Numbered from the stretch's first letter, positions 41,435-51,126 are shown. The stretch is DNA of 54,108 nt from Marinobacter algicola DG893 (GCF_000170835.1 NZ_ABCP01000025.1:1-54108); one strand, 5' to 3'. The notes: generated by a model not told the origin, from the sequence alone. Numbers and translations are program-made.

Positions 41435-42499
41435 CTAGTCATCCTGCTCCCGAATCTTGCCTTCGCGGATGTTCTCTCGGGCTTCCTGGTGCTCGTCCCG
41501 GTCCGCTTCCGGAACCTCGTGCTCATCCGCTCTTGAGGGGCGAAAGCACAGAGTGGTCAGTATCGGGAAGTGGTCGGAACCGAAGGGGGCGAGCCTTTCA
41601 ATTCTGCCCAGCGTAAAGTGCTCTGTGGTGAAGACATGGTCCAGCGGCCAGCGCAGGTACCAGCGTTCGGCGTGAAAGCTGTTGAACATGCCCCGCCCTC
41701 GACGCGGGTCCAGCATGCCGCTGACACGGCAAAACAGCCGCGTGGTGCGAGACCAGGCCACGTCGTTCAGGTCACCCGCGACAATGGCGGGGTAATCGTC
41801 ATTATGAATCTGTTGGCCGATCAGTAGCAGTTCGGCATCACGCCAAAGGGACTCCTCACTTTCACTGGGCGCCGGCGGGCGCGGGTGCACGGCGTGCAGC
41901 TTCACACGGTCACCCGAAGGCAGCCTCAGCCAGCCGTGGATCGACGGAATATCATCCTGAATCAGGTAGCTCACCTCGGCCTCTTCCAACGGCAGCCTCG
42001 AATACAGATGCATGCCATAGAGGTTGTCCAGCGGCACGCGGATAATGGTCGGCCAGTCGCCAAAAGCCGCATCCAGCTGATCGCCCCACCACTGATCCGA
42101 TTCCAGAGTCAGCAACACATCCGGCCGGTGTTCTTGGACCTGACGAATCAGCCCCTCGCTGTTGCGGTTGGGTGTCAGTACGTTGGCAATCATCAATGTG
42201 ACACAGCGGTCTTCCTGGCCGGGCTCAGCTGATTGCACCTGCAGGGGCCATAAGCGTGTCCACGGCAAAATACGATACAGCTGTAACGCAAGCACCACGG
42301 CCAAGATCGCAAACACCCACATTTGCAGGCCGTCGCTCTCCAGCCACAGTGCCGCAACAGCCACCACAACCGTCAGGCTGACTATCTGAACACGGGGGAA
42401 CTCACAGGCACGTATCCACCAGTCATGAAGGCGCACTTTGCCGAGGACGGTCACCGCGAGCAAGGCGATGGCCAATGTCAGCAGGGTATAGTCGATCAA
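41435..42499 (-). CDS. Endonuclease/exonuclease/phosphatase (EEP) family membrane protein
   Basis: A 354-residue protein with three predicted N-terminal transmembrane stretches (residues 2-20, 38-55, 58-76) and a C-terminal EEP domain with all the expected catalytic positions: N106, E133, H205, D243 and N245, D287-H288 and the final SDH at 308-310. The domain is on the cytosolic or periplasmic side as determined by three helices. Relatives hydrolyse phosphodiesters in nucleotides or lipids. The relation to the putrescine genes, 120-220 bp away on either side, is not apparent. Confidence 0.85.
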   Translation of the reverse strand: MIDYTLLTLAIALLAVTVLGKVRLHDWWIRACEFPRVQIVSLTVVVAVAALWLESDGLQMWVFAILAVVLALQLYRILPWTRLWPLQVQSAEPGQEDRCVTLMIANVLTPNRNSEGLIRQVQEHRPDVLLTLESDQWWGDQLDAAFGDWPTIIRVPLDNLYGMHLYSRLPLEEAEVSYLIQDDIPSIHGWLRLPSGDRVKLHAVHPRPPAPSESEESLWRDAELLLIGQQIHNDDYPAIVAGDLNDVAWSRTTRLFCRVSGMLDPRRGRGMFNSFHAERWYLRWPLDHVFTTEHFTLGRIERLAPFGSDHFPILTTLCFRPSRADEHEVPEADRDEHQEARENIREGKIREQDD

Positions 42500-42669
42500 T
42501 CAGACCTCCGTGACAGAGTCGTGTATCAGTACCGACACCATAAACGATTGACACAACTTCTGCTGCTCTGCAGCAAAATAGGCACAACACCGGATTCGTG
42601 GTTCGAAAATTTCTGTAGCGCACCCTGCGTTCTCGTGATAAATATCGCGCGAACGACCTGCACAAGAAC

Positions 42670-42686
42670 GCGTGCGTCCTGCACGC
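42670..42686 (+). other. Short hairpin in the potF leader
   Basis: GCGTGC pairs with GCACGC over five bases, followed by TTTGT, 37-53 bases before the potF ATG. It could be a leader attenuator or simply a structured 5' region. No known riboswitch pattern was recognised. Confidence 0.35.
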
Positions 42687-42722
42687 TTTGTATCCATCCC
42701 TTTTCAGTGAGGGACACCACCG

Positions 42723-43829
42723 ATGTTGAAGTTGCGTAAGTCTGCGGCCCTTGCCGCCGCTATTGCTGTGTCATTGGGTACATCTTCTGCCATGGCAGCG
42801 GAAGAAGTGCGTGTGTACAACTGGTCTGATTACATTGCCGAGGACACGCTGGAGAAGTTCACCGCGGAAACCGGCATCAAGGTGATCTACGACGTCTACG
42901 ACAGCAACGAGATCCTGGAGGCAGCGTTGCTCTCCGGCCGTTCCGGCTACGACCTTGTGGTGCCTTCCAACCACTATGTGGCCAAGCAGATTTCCGCAGG
43001 TGCCTTCGTGGCACTGGACCACACCAAACTGCCGAACATGGCGAACCTGAACCCGGACCTGATGGACGATCTTGAAAAGGTCGACCCTGGCAGTCAGTTC
43101 TCCCTGCCGTATCTGTGGGGTACCAACGGCTATGGCTACAACGAGGGCCGAATCCAGGACATACTGGGCGACAGTGCCCCGACCGACTCCTGGGCTCTGG
43201 TGTTTGATCCGGAAGTCACCGGCAAACTCTCCGCCGGCGGCTGTGGCATTGCCATGCTGGATTCTGGCGAGGAAATGGTGCGCGCCGCCATGGCGTACAT
43301 TGGCCTGAACCCGAACAGCAACAACGCCGAGGACATCAAAAAAGGCGGTGAGGTCATCAAGGCCACACGCCCGAATATCACTTACTTCCATTCGTCCCGT
43401 TACATCGCCGACCTGGCCAACGGTGACCTGTGCGTGGCCGCCGGCTATTCCGGCGACATCCTGCAGGCCGCTGCCCGCGCCGAAGAAGCCGGCAACGGTA
43501 ACGTTATTCGCTATACCATTCCCAAAGAGGGCGCGGTGTTGTGGTTTGACATGATGACGATCCCGGCCGGTGCTCCCAACGTGGAGAACGCCCACAAGCT
43601 GATGAACTTCCTGATGCGCCCGGAGATCATCGCGGACGTGACCAACTACGTGTGGTACGCCAATCCCAACAAGCCGGCAAACGAGTTTGTTGAGCCCGAA
43701 ATCCTCGGCGATACCAGCATCTACCCTACCGACGAAGTGATGAAAAAGCTGTACATCATGGAAGGCCGGCCTCAGGACACTCAGCGTCTGATGACCCGCA
43801 CCTGGACCAACGTGAAGTCCGGTCGTTAA
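42723..43829 (+). CDS. potF: Putrescine/polyamine ABC transporter substrate-binding protein
   Basis: A 368-residue periplasmic binding protein with signal peptide (residues 1-26, cleavage after AMA) and the polyamine-binding opening VRVYNWSDYIAEDTLEKFTAETGI. The conserved WSDY and D residues at ligand-binding positions and later segments (LPYLWGTNGYGYN) are standard for PotF/SpuD. It captures putrescine or spermidine and delivers it to PotHI. The first gene of a four-gene ABC operon. Confidence 0.92.
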   Translation: MLKLRKSAALAAAIAVSLGTSSAMAAEEVRVYNWSDYIAEDTLEKFTAETGIKVIYDVYDSNEILEAALLSGRSGYDLVVPSNHYVAKQISAGAFVALDHTKLPNMANLNPDLMDDLEKVDPGSQFSLPYLWGTNGYGYNEGRIQDILGDSAPTDSWALVFDPEVTGKLSAGGCGIAMLDSGEEMVRAAMAYIGLNPNSNNAEDIKKGGEVIKATRPNITYFHSSRYIADLANGDLCVAAGYSGDILQAAARAEEAGNGNVIRYTIPKEGAVLWFDMMTIPAGAPNVENAHKLMNFLMRPEIIADVTNYVWYANPNKPANEFVEPEILGDTSIYPTDEVMKKLYIMEGRPQDTQRLMTRTWTNVKSGR

Positions 43830-43832
43830 ACG

Positions 43833-44951
43833 GTGGAAAATGGCAACAGCACCCCCGCGAAAGCGGAGGTGCTACTCAGCATACAGGGCCTTTCAAAGCG
43901 CTTTGACGACACGCTGGCCGTGGACAACGTGAGCCTGGACATCCACAAGGGCGAGATCTTTGCCCTGTTGGGTGGCTCCGGTTCCGGCAAGTCCACGCTG
44001 CTGCGCATGCTGGCAGGCTTTGAAGCCCCCAACGCCGGACGCGTGTTGCTGGATGGCGAGGATGTAACCGCCATGCCCCCCTATCTGCGGCCCACCAATA
44101 TGATGTTCCAGTCCTATGCGCTGTTTCCTCATATGACGGTGGAGCAGAACATCGCCATGGGGCTAAAGCAGGACAAGCTACCCAAAAACGAGATCCGCAA
44201 CCGGGTCGAAGCCATGCTGACGTTGGTAAAGATGGAGAGCTTTGCCAAGCGCAAACCCCAGCAACTGTCCGGCGGCCAGCAGCAACGCGTGGCACTGGCC
44301 CGCTCTTTGGCCAAGCAGCCGAAACTGCTGTTGCTCGACGAGCCCATGGGCGCGCTGGACAAGAAGCTGCGCACCGAGATGCAACTGGAATTGGTGGAGA
44401 TCCTGGAACAAGTGGGCGCCACCTGCCTGATGGTGACTCACGATCAGGAAGAAGCCATGACCATGGCCAGCCGCATTGCCATTATGGCTCAGGGACGGAT
44501 TGCCCAGGTGGGTTCCCCGGTTGATATCTACGAGAGCCCGAACAGCCGCATGACAGCGGAGTTCATCGGTTCTGTAAACATCTTCGAAGCCAGCATTCGA
44601 GAGGACGAGTCTGACAGCATCACGCTGGAGAGCGCGGCACTGGATGCCCCGGTCTTCATTGACCGGGGTGTCAGCACCCCGGCGGAGAGCACTGCCACAC
44701 TGGTTGCGCTGCGCCCGGAGAAGGTCTACCTCTCAAGCGAGAAGCCGGCCGGTGACACCAACTGGAGCCGTGGCACCGTCGATAACATCGCCTATCTCGG
44801 AGATATCAGTTGCTACTATGTAAAACTGGCAAGCGGTCAGCGGGTTCAGGCCACCATGGCGAACGTGGAACGCCGTGGCGAGCGGCCCACCTGGGGCGAC
44901 ACGGTCTACGTGTCGTGGGAAGCCTCCAGCCCCATCCTGTTGTGGAACTGA
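43833..44951 (+). CDS. potG: Polyamine ABC transporter ATP-binding protein
   Basis: A 372-residue ATPase with Walker [10 protein letters not shown] near residue 47, Q-loop, signature [15 protein letters not shown] near residue 144 and Walker [15 protein letters not shown]-terminal TOBE-like domain follows, as in PotG/SpuF. The GTG start at 43833 is 3 bases after the potF stop. It powers import of the polyamine with PotH and PotI in the inner membrane. Confidence 0.92.
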   Translation: MENGNSTPAKAEVLLSIQGLSKRFDDTLAVDNVSLDIHKGEIFALLGGSGSGKSTLLRMLAGFEAPNAGRVLLDGEDVTAMPPYLRPTNMMFQSYALFPHMTVEQNIAMGLKQDKLPKNEIRNRVEAMLTLVKMESFAKRKPQQLSGGQQQRVALARSLAKQPKLLLLDEPMGALDKKLRTEMQLELVEILEQVGATCLMVTHDQEEAMTMASRIAIMAQGRIAQVGSPVDIYESPNSRMTAEFIGSVNIFEASIREDESDSITLESAALDAPVFIDRGVSTPAESTATLVALRPEKVYLSSEKPAGDTNWSRGTVDNIAYLGDISCYYVKLASGQRVQATMANVERRGERPTWGDTVYVSWEASSPILLWN

Positions 44952-44955
44952 TATC

Positions 44956-45885
44956 GTGGCCCGGAAACCCACGCGCTCCCCGCTGATGGAGCGGGTACGC
45001 GCCGTGCTGTTCCACCGCCGGGTGGTATTCGGCATTCCCTTCCTGTGGTTGCTGCTGTTCTTCCTGCTGCCGTTCGCGCTGGTGCTGAAAATCAGCTTTT
45101 CCTCAGCGGTGATGGCCATTCCGCCCTACCAACCGGTGTTCTCTTTCGTCGACAACACCGTTTCGGTGGTGGTGAACTTCAGCAACTACCTGTTCCTGAT
45201 GTCCGACAGCCTTTACATCGCCGCATACTGGGGCTCGGTCAAGATCGCATTCGTTTCAACCCTGGTGTGCCTGCTGATCGGCTACCCCATGGCCTATGCC
45301 ATGGCACGAGCCTCGGCGCGGATACAACTGGTCCTGCTGTTGATGGTGATGCTGCCATCCTGGACCTCATTCCTGATCCGCGTTTACGCCTGGATGGGCA
45401 TCCTGGGTAACCAGGGCCTGCTGAACAATCTGCTGCTGTGGCTGGGTATCATCAGCGAGCCGTTGAAAATGCTGAACACCAATGTTGCCGTGGTGCTGGG
45501 CATTGCTTATGCCTACCTGCCGTTCATGGTGCTGCCGATCTACACCAACCTGGTGAAACTGGATGTGCGGCTACTGGAAGCAGCGTCAGACCTTGGATGT
45601 CGCAGCCTGACAACCTTCTGGACCATTACCTTGCCACTGTCCAAAGCAGGCATCATTGCCGGGTCCATGCTGGTGTTCATTCCGGCGGTGGGTGAATTCG
45701 TGATTCCGGAACTGCTGGGCGGCCCAGACACACTGATGATCGGCAAAGTGCTGTGGGAAGAGTTCTTTAACAACCGCGACTGGCCCGTGGCCTCGTCGCT
45801 GGCTATTGTGATGCTGGCCCTGCTGCTGATTCCCATTGTGCTGTTCCATCGGCTCCAGACCCGGGAGATGGAAAAGGATGGTTAA
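44956..45885 (+). CDS. potH: Polyamine ABC transporter permease
   Basis: A 309-residue integral membrane permease. Six hydrophobic helices are visible, starting with GIPFLWLLLFFLLPFALVLKISF; the conserved EAA motif EAASDLGCRSLTTFWTITLPLSKAGI near residue 225 binds the ATPase. The GTG at 44956 lies four bases after the potG stop with a weak GGAACT site; ATG 44986 would give a 10-residue shorter protein. It forms a heterodimeric channel with PotI. Confidence 0.9.
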   Translation: MARKPTRSPLMERVRAVLFHRRVVFGIPFLWLLLFFLLPFALVLKISFSSAVMAIPPYQPVFSFVDNTVSVVVNFSNYLFLMSDSLYIAAYWGSVKIAFVSTLVCLLIGYPMAYAMARASARIQLVLLLMVMLPSWTSFLIRVYAWMGILGNQGLLNNLLLWLGIISEPLKMLNTNVAVVLGIAYAYLPFMVLPIYTNLVKLDVRLLEAASDLGCRSLTTFWTITLPLSKAGIIAGSMLVFIPAVGEFVIPELLGGPDTLMIGKVLWEEFFNNRDWPVASSLAIVMLALLLIPIVLFHRLQTREMEKDG

Positions 45886-46696
45886 ATCGCCGCGGTTCAG
45901 TTTTTCGAAGGTGATGCTGGTACTGGGCCTGCTGTTCCTCTACCTGCCGATGGTGGTGCTGATTGTCTATTCCTTCAACGCTTCCCGGCTGGTGTCCGTA
46001 TGGGCAGGGTTTTCCACCCACTGGTACGGTGAGCTGTTCAGAGACCAGCAGATTCTGTCAGCGGTGTGGATGAGCCTGAAAATCGCCTTTTACTCCGCCA
46101 GCATGGCGGTGTGCCTGGGCACCCTGTGCGCCTTTGTAATGACCCGGTTCAAGCGTTTGCGAGGGCGTACCTTGCTGTCCAGTATGATCAGCGCGCCGCT
46201 GGTGATGCCGGAAGTCATCACCGGCCTGTCACTGTTGCTGCTGTTCGTGCAGATGGCGCAAACCATCGGCTGGCCGGCGGACCGGGGCATGGCCACCATC
46301 TGGATTGCCCACACCACCTTCTGCAGCGCCTATGTGGCGGTTGTGGTGAGCGCCCGCCTGCGGGAAGTGGACCGTACCGTTGAGGAAGCCGCCATGGACC
46401 TGGGCTGTACGCCCCTGAAGACGTTCTTCGTGATCACCCTGCCGGTTATTGCGCCGGCACTGGTGTCCGGCTGGTTACTGGCGTTCACCCTGTCGCTGGA
46501 TGACCTGGTCATCGCCAGCTTTGTCTCTGGCCCGGGGGCGACTACACTGCCAATGGTAGTGTTCTCATCCGTGCGGTTGGGAGTGTCACCGAAGATCAAT
46601 GCACTGGCCACGCTCATCATCCTGACAGTGTCCCTCATTGCATTCATTGCCTGGTATTTGATGCGACGGGGCGAGGAAAAACGAAAAAGGAGTTAA
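45878..46696 (+). CDS. potI: Polyamine ABC transporter permease
   Basis: A 272-residue permease with an N-terminal helix (LGLLFLYLPMVVLIVYSF), several more helices and the EAA-type ATPase contact EEAAMDLGCTPLKTFFVITLPVIAPAL. Its start overlaps the potH stop by eight bases, with GGAAAAGG upstream. With PotH it completes the membrane channel. Comparison with PotH places it as the second, shorter permease, as in pot operons generally. Confidence 0.92.
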   Translation: MVKSPRFSFSKVMLVLGLLFLYLPMVVLIVYSFNASRLVSVWAGFSTHWYGELFRDQQILSAVWMSLKIAFYSASMAVCLGTLCAFVMTRFKRLRGRTLLSSMISAPLVMPEVITGLSLLLLFVQMAQTIGWPADRGMATIWIAHTTFCSAYVAVVVSARLREVDRTVEEAAMDLGCTPLKTFFVITLPVIAPALVSGWLLAFTLSLDDLVIASFVSGPGATTLPMVVFSSVRLGVSPKINALATLIILTVSLIAFIAWYLMRRGEEKRKRS

Positions 46697-46699
46697 CTC

Positions 46700-48661
46700 T
46701 TGGATCTTGCCCAGGCTTCATTGCAATTCGATGCCGCCCTGGCAGACTTTGCCCGCGCTCGCAGCGCGTCACCGCAGGCGTCCAGCCTGGGGTTACTTGA
46801 ACGTGCGCGACTACTGATGACCCTGCCCGGTGGTTTCGACGTGATTTACCGCCGGGTTCGCGCACTTGAGTCCGCGGGCATCTTCGGCACCAGCGACTGG
46901 GCCAAACCCGCCATCCTGCAGCCCGCATTGGCCAAACATTCACTGCGCGAAGCCGGCGCCGTTACCACCGTTGTTGAAGCCATCAGTGAAATCCGCCTGC
47001 TGGCTGTCGTTCGGGGTGACTACTTCCATCCCGGCATCTCTTCAGAGCAGGCCCGGCACTTCCTCACTCAGGTGATGGCCCTGAACCTGGACCTGCTGTC
47101 CGGCACTCTCACCGAAGCCGATCGCGAACGCCCCAAGCAACTCGGCACCCTGGTGCTGGGACTGTATCAATACCTGATCTCCCACCTGGGCTACGAAAAC
47201 CTGCTGGACAGCCTGGTGGCTGAGGTGTGGCGGCTGCTGGAACAGGGCCCCGTGCAGGTGGACAGCATCTGCGACATGATCGGGCAAATCGCCAAATGTC
47301 TGTACGACCCGGAACTGAAGACCACCGGCACCGCCGACGCCACCCGGCTGGTACGGGCTCTGTTTGCCCCCACGCCCGGTAGCCGCGAAGACCCCGGACT
47401 GGACGTGTACCAGCTGCGCCTGGCCAAAATGGACGACGTTGAGCTGTCCGCGGAGGCCAGCGAGTTCGCCCGCAACATGCACGATACCGGGCTGGCATCG
47501 CCCTACCACGCAGTGTTCTTGAAATTCCTGCGCACCAGTGACGAGGAAGAACTTATCCCCACGGCCCTGGGGCTGACGATGACCGGGCTGGATGACTTCT
47601 ACTGCTACAACCAGCTCGTGGATGCATTGATCGATGAAGCCATCCATCCGGAAACCTGTCAGGCGGTCTACGGGCTGACCATGATGCTGGAGCGGGGTTC
47701 GTTGTTCACCCCACCCGTCGCTCAGGCCCTGTGGCGACAGATCAAGCTCAAATTATCGGCGGAAACCGAGCAGGCGCTGTCAGAAGCGTTCGGCGATGAG
47801 GTTCCACCAAGAGTGTTCCTGTTGGCCGGCGTGCTAAACCTGCTGGGCCAGCCACTGGGCGTTGGGCAGGGCAACAACCCCAGTTGCCAGTCCGCCATCG
47901 GGCTGTCCATGTGGGCCGCCAACGAGGCGGACTACCTGCTCCAGGTACTGACCTGGGCCGCCCGAGACAACGAGGTATTGAGTCGATTCGAAGGCAGGGA
48001 GGTATCATCCAAGAACCTGGAGCCAGGCCTGGTCAAGGATACCCCGGTGGATGTGGACCCGGTTTCACTGATTCTGATCCCTCACCTGGACCGGATATAC
48101 GGTGAGATGTGGCGCCGCTGCGAGGACCGGGACGACGACGCTCATCGCTGGATCAACCCGGAATTCTATGGCTGGTGGGTCAGCCACGGCTTCAAGGTAG
48201 TGGCCGATATCCACACTGGGGAAATCACGGACTACGATGATTTCATCCGGCACTTCTATGCCAGTTACCACCCCTACTACAACGGCAACATTCCGGTGAT
48301 TCACCACCAGCCTGCCGGTATTGCCGTGACTGACAGCGCCGCCCGCTTCGTCGGTCGCCATGCGATCACCATTCTGCGGGTCGCATTGAGCCCAAGCAAT
48401 GAAATGCGGGTGTATTTCTTCAACCCCAACAACGATAGCGGCCAGGACTGGGGCCAGGGCATCACCTGCTCAACAACCGGCAACGGTGAGATTCGCGGCG
48501 AAGCATCTCTGCCCGTGGCGGAATTCACTTCCCGCCTCTACGTGTTTCACTACGACACCCTTGAGTTGGGTGACCTGACAGCCATACCAGAGGCCGAGGT
48601 GGCGCGGGTGATGGAGCTGGGTTATGGTAGCTGGGCTGCGAGCGAGGAGCCGAAACAATGA
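46700..48661 (+). CDS. Unrecognised 653-residue protein at the end of the pot operon
   Basis: A large soluble protein I do not recognise. It has no signal peptide or transmembrane stretch. The first 400 residues look like helical repeats rich in Ala, Leu and Glu (YRRVRALESAGI, LYQYLISHLGYENLLDSLV, ELSAEASEFARNMHD). A C-terminal beta-rich region contains YGWWVSHGFKVVADIHTGEITDYDDFIRHFY, reminiscent of a small papain- or transglutaminase-like fold because of HHQPAGIAVTDSAARFVGRHAITILR and YFFNPNN; this is weak. Translation begins at TTG with AAAAAGGAGTT upstream, three bases after the potI stop, so it is co-expressed with the transporter. Confidence 0.8.
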   Translation: MDLAQASLQFDAALADFARARSASPQASSLGLLERARLLMTLPGGFDVIYRRVRALESAGIFGTSDWAKPAILQPALAKHSLREAGAVTTVVEAISEIRLLAVVRGDYFHPGISSEQARHFLTQVMALNLDLLSGTLTEADRERPKQLGTLVLGLYQYLISHLGYENLLDSLVAEVWRLLEQGPVQVDSICDMIGQIAKCLYDPELKTTGTADATRLVRALFAPTPGSREDPGLDVYQLRLAKMDDVELSAEASEFARNMHDTGLASPYHAVFLKFLRTSDEEELIPTALGLTMTGLDDFYCYNQLVDALIDEAIHPETCQAVYGLTMMLERGSLFTPPVAQALWRQIKLKLSAETEQALSEAFGDEVPPRVFLLAGVLNLLGQPLGVGQGNNPSCQSAIGLSMWAANEADYLLQVLTWAARDNEVLSRFEGREVSSKNLEPGLVKDTPVDVDPVSLILIPHLDRIYGEMWRRCEDRDDDAHRWINPEFYGWWVSHGFKVVADIHTGEITDYDDFIRHFYASYHPYYNGNIPVIHHQPAGIAVTDSAARFVGRHAITILRVALSPSNEMRVYFFNPNNDSGQDWGQGITCSTTGNGEIRGEASLPVAEFTSRLYVFHYDTLELGDLTAIPEAEVARVMELGYGSWAASEEPKQ

Positions 48662-49173
48662 CAATCCGATTGACCCTTCCAATAACGTTACTGGCCTTTT
48701 CCCTGGGTGGCTGCGCGCTACCGGAAACCCTGCAGAGCGGCACGGACAATCCCTGCGCCACCCTGAAAGAGATCGTGGCGGACTACTCTTCGGAATTCGC
48801 TGCGTTTCGCAAAAGCGGATCGGATTACAGATCGGTGACGATCTATCGGGCGAAAGAGGAGCTGATCAGGGGCCATTGTGAAGTCTGGGCCTGGGGCAAT
48901 GCAGATTCCGCCTACGTGTGTACAGCTGGTGCACCGGACCCCGAAGTCGCGAGTACACGATATACCCAGGCAGTGGCGCAGGTTTCAAGCTGTCTTGGGC
49001 CGGAATGGACCCTGAAGGAAGGCGCGCGGGAACGGGATGGGCAGACGGATGGTGTGGCCACCCGCTTCAGCCATCAGGGTGATGCGATGCCCGTGGTATC
49101 GATCCACAACATTGAAGACCGATGGCGCCGGTCGGTGTATCTCTATATCGGAAGCCCGGCACGGGCTTTTTGA
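48658..49173 (+). CDS. Small lipoprotein of unknown function
   Basis: A 171-residue protein with an N-terminal signal and lipobox (ITLLAFSLGGC, cysteine at residue 19). The rest is rich in cysteine, including C33 of NPCATLKE and HCEVWAWG, and aromatic residues, which suggests an extracytoplasmic domain with a disulfide. The start overlaps the stop of the 653-residue gene (ATGA), so it is the last gene of the pot operon. Its stop lies inside a strong terminator. No family was recognised. Confidence 0.75.
   Translation: MTIRLTLPITLLAFSLGGCALPETLQSGTDNPCATLKEIVADYSSEFAAFRKSGSDYRSVTIYRAKEELIRGHCEVWAWGNADSAYVCTAGAPDPEVASTRYTQAVAQVSSCLGPEWTLKEGARERDGQTDGVATRFSHQGDAMPVVSIHNIEDRWRRSVYLYIGSPARAF
49152..49171 (+). 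terminator. Terminator overlapping the end of the lipoprotein gene
   Basis: AAGCCCG (49152-49158) pairs with CGGGCTT (49162-49168) over a GCA loop and is followed by TTT, with the stop codon TGA at 49171-49173. The last codons of the gene therefore form the terminator stem. Confidence 0.7.
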
Positions 49174-49183
49174 CACCGGCATT

Positions 49184-49213
49184 AAAGAAGCCGCCCAATT
49201 GGGCGGCTTCTTT
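49184..49213. terminator. Perfect 30-bp palindromic bidirectional terminator
   Basis: AAAGAAGCCGCCCAA and TTGGGCGGCTTCTTT are exact inverse halves. The A/T-rich ends give both strands a tail, so it can end the plus-strand pot operon and the minus-strand liv operon, which converge here. Confidence 0.9.
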
Positions 49214-49240
49214 GCACAAGGACCACAAATTGTTCGGGCA

Positions 49241-50236
49241 CTAACTCATGTTCTTGCGCATGAAGTTCTGGATTTCCCCCACAATGCCCGAACGGAAGGC
49301 CATCACCGTCAGCACGAAGATACCGCCAAGAATGGGATCCACCCAGTCTCCCAACGGCCCCTGGGCCAGCTGATATTCCAGGTTCACCACGAAGGTGGCA
49401 CCGACCACCGGGCCCAGCAACGTGCCAGTGCCACCCAGAAGCGTCATCAGGATGACTTCGCCGGACATGTGCCAGTGGGCGTCGTTGAGGGACGCGAGCT
49501 GGAATACCACGGTTTTCACCGAACCGGCCAGGCCGGCCAGGCTTGCCGAAATCACGAAGGCGAGCAGCTTGTAGCGATCCACGTTGTAGCCAAGGGACAC
49601 CGCCCGTGGCTCGTTCTGTTTGATCGCCTTGAGCACCTGCCCGAAGGGCGAGCCAACAATCCGCTGCACCACCAGATAGCCCCCCAGGAAGACCGCCAGC
49701 ACGAAGTAGTACATGGCGTAGTTGTTGCTGAGGTCAACGAGTCCGAACAGATGGCCGCGGGGTACGCCATGCATACCGTCCTCGCCACCGGTAAAGGGCG
49801 CCTGCACGAAGAAGAAGTAGACCAGTTGCGCCAGCGCCAGGGTGATCATCGCGAAATAGATACCCTGACGGCGTATGGCTACAACCCCGAAGCCCAGCCC
49901 CAACACCGTCGCTGCGGCTGTGCCCGCGATAATCCCCATTTCGGTTGTCAGACCGGAGAAATTCGAGAGCAGGTAACCGGTGGTGTAGGAACCCGCCGCC
50001 AGGAACGCTGCGTGCCCGAATGACAGCAGGCCGGTGTAACCCAGCAGGAGGTTGAACGCCACTGCGAACAGGGCGAAGCACAGGATTTTCATCAGAAACA
50101 CGGGATACATCACCGCCGGTGCCAGCAGGAGCAGCACCAGCAACACAAGATTCAGTATCTGCTTCTTGCGTTGCTCGGATTTCTGCTGTTGAACAATACT
50201 TTGCTGGATATCCGCTTGCGTGGTTGTGTTCGCCAT
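49241..50236 (-). CDS. livM: Branched-chain amino acid-type ABC transporter permease LivM
   Basis: A 331-residue multi-helix permease. FLLGYTGLLSFGHAAFLAAGSYTTGYLL is the hallmark LivM/LivH region near residue 65, and the later GEVILMTLLGGTGTLLGPVVGATFVV holds the ATPase contact motif. It forms the membrane channel with LivH. It is the last gene of the minus-strand operon, two bases after livH, and ends at a strong terminator shared with the pot operon. Confidence 0.92.
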   Translation of the reverse strand: MANTTTQADIQQSIVQQQKSEQRKKQILNLVLLVLLLLAPAVMYPVFLMKILCFALFAVAFNLLLGYTGLLSFGHAAFLAAGSYTTGYLLSNFSGLTTEMGIIAGTAAATVLGLGFGVVAIRRQGIYFAMITLALAQLVYFFFVQAPFTGGEDGMHGVPRGHLFGLVDLSNNYAMYYFVLAVFLGGYLVVQRIVGSPFGQVLKAIKQNEPRAVSLGYNVDRYKLLAFVISASLAGLAGSVKTVVFQLASLNDAHWHMSGEVILMTLLGGTGTLLGPVVGATFVVNLEYQLAQGPLGDWVDPILGGIFVLTVMAFRSGIVGEIQNFMRKNMS

Positions 50237-50238
50237 GA

Positions 50239-51126
50239 CTATGCCTCCTTACCAAACAGGCCCGACGGGCGAATCAACAGAACAACCACCATCACCAGGA
50301 AGATCACGGCTGCCGACCCTTCCGGGTAGAACACTTTGGTGAACCCTTCCACGACCCCCATCATCAGGCCGGTAATCACCGCGCCGGCGATGGAACCCAT
50401 GCCGCCGATGACCACCACGGCAAACACCACGATGAGTATGTTGGAGCCCATCACCGGCGACACCGAGTAAATGGGTGCAGCAAGGGCACCGGCGAACGCG
50501 GCGAGCATGACACCGAAACCGTAGGTGAGGCTGATCAGCAGTGGCACATTGATGCCGAACCCCTGCATCAACTGGGAATCTTCCGTGCCTGCCCGCAGGT
50601 AGGATCCAAGCCGGGTTTTCTCAATCATGAACCAGGTTGCGAAGCACACCAGCAAGGCTGCCACGATGACCCAGGCACGATAGTAGGGAAGGAACATGAA
50701 CCCGAGGTTCATACCCCCTCTGAACATCTCCGGCATGGAATAGCGCAGGCCGGAAACGCCATAAATATTGGTCAGAACACCTTGAAGGATCAGTGCAATC
50801 CCGAAGGTCAACAACAGGCTGTAGATGTGATCCTGGCCCGCGATGCGGCGCAACAGGAAGTATTCCAGCAAAATGCCGAAACAGCCCACGATCACGGGCG
50901 CGACGAAGAGCGCTACCCAGTAGTTGACTCCAAAGGCATCAAAAATCAGTACGGTACACATGGCACCGAGCATGTACATGGCGCCGTGGGCGAAGTTAAT
51001 GATTTTCAGCAGGCCGAAGATAACCGCCAGCCCCAGACTCAACAGGGCGTAAAAGGCACCATTGATCACCCCGAGCATTAGTTGGCCGGACAGCACGGCC
51101 ACGGGGACTCCCAGAATCTCGGTCAT
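50239..51126 (-). CDS. livH: Branched-chain amino acid-type ABC transporter permease LivH
   Basis: A 295-residue permease with the LivH signature LGVINGAFYALLSLGLAVIFGLLKIINFAHGAMYMLGAM and the C-terminal VVIGGMGSIAGAVITGLMMGVVEGF, which contacts the ATPase. The start at 51126 is chosen because TTGGAG stands 9 bases before it; the longer frame includes a stretch with no recognisable family residues. Eight or nine helices are expected. Confidence 0.92.
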   Translation of the reverse strand: MTEILGVPVAVLSGQLMLGVINGAFYALLSLGLAVIFGLLKIINFAHGAMYMLGAMCTVLIFDAFGVNYWVALFVAPVIVGCFGILLEYFLLRRIAGQDHIYSLLLTFGIALILQGVLTNIYGVSGLRYSMPEMFRGGMNLGFMFLPYYRAWVIVAALLVCFATWFMIEKTRLGSYLRAGTEDSQLMQGFGINVPLLISLTYGFGVMLAAFAGALAAPIYSVSPVMGSNILIVVFAVVVIGGMGSIAGAVITGLMMGVVEGFTKVFYPEGSAAVIFLVMVVVLLIRPSGLFGKEA

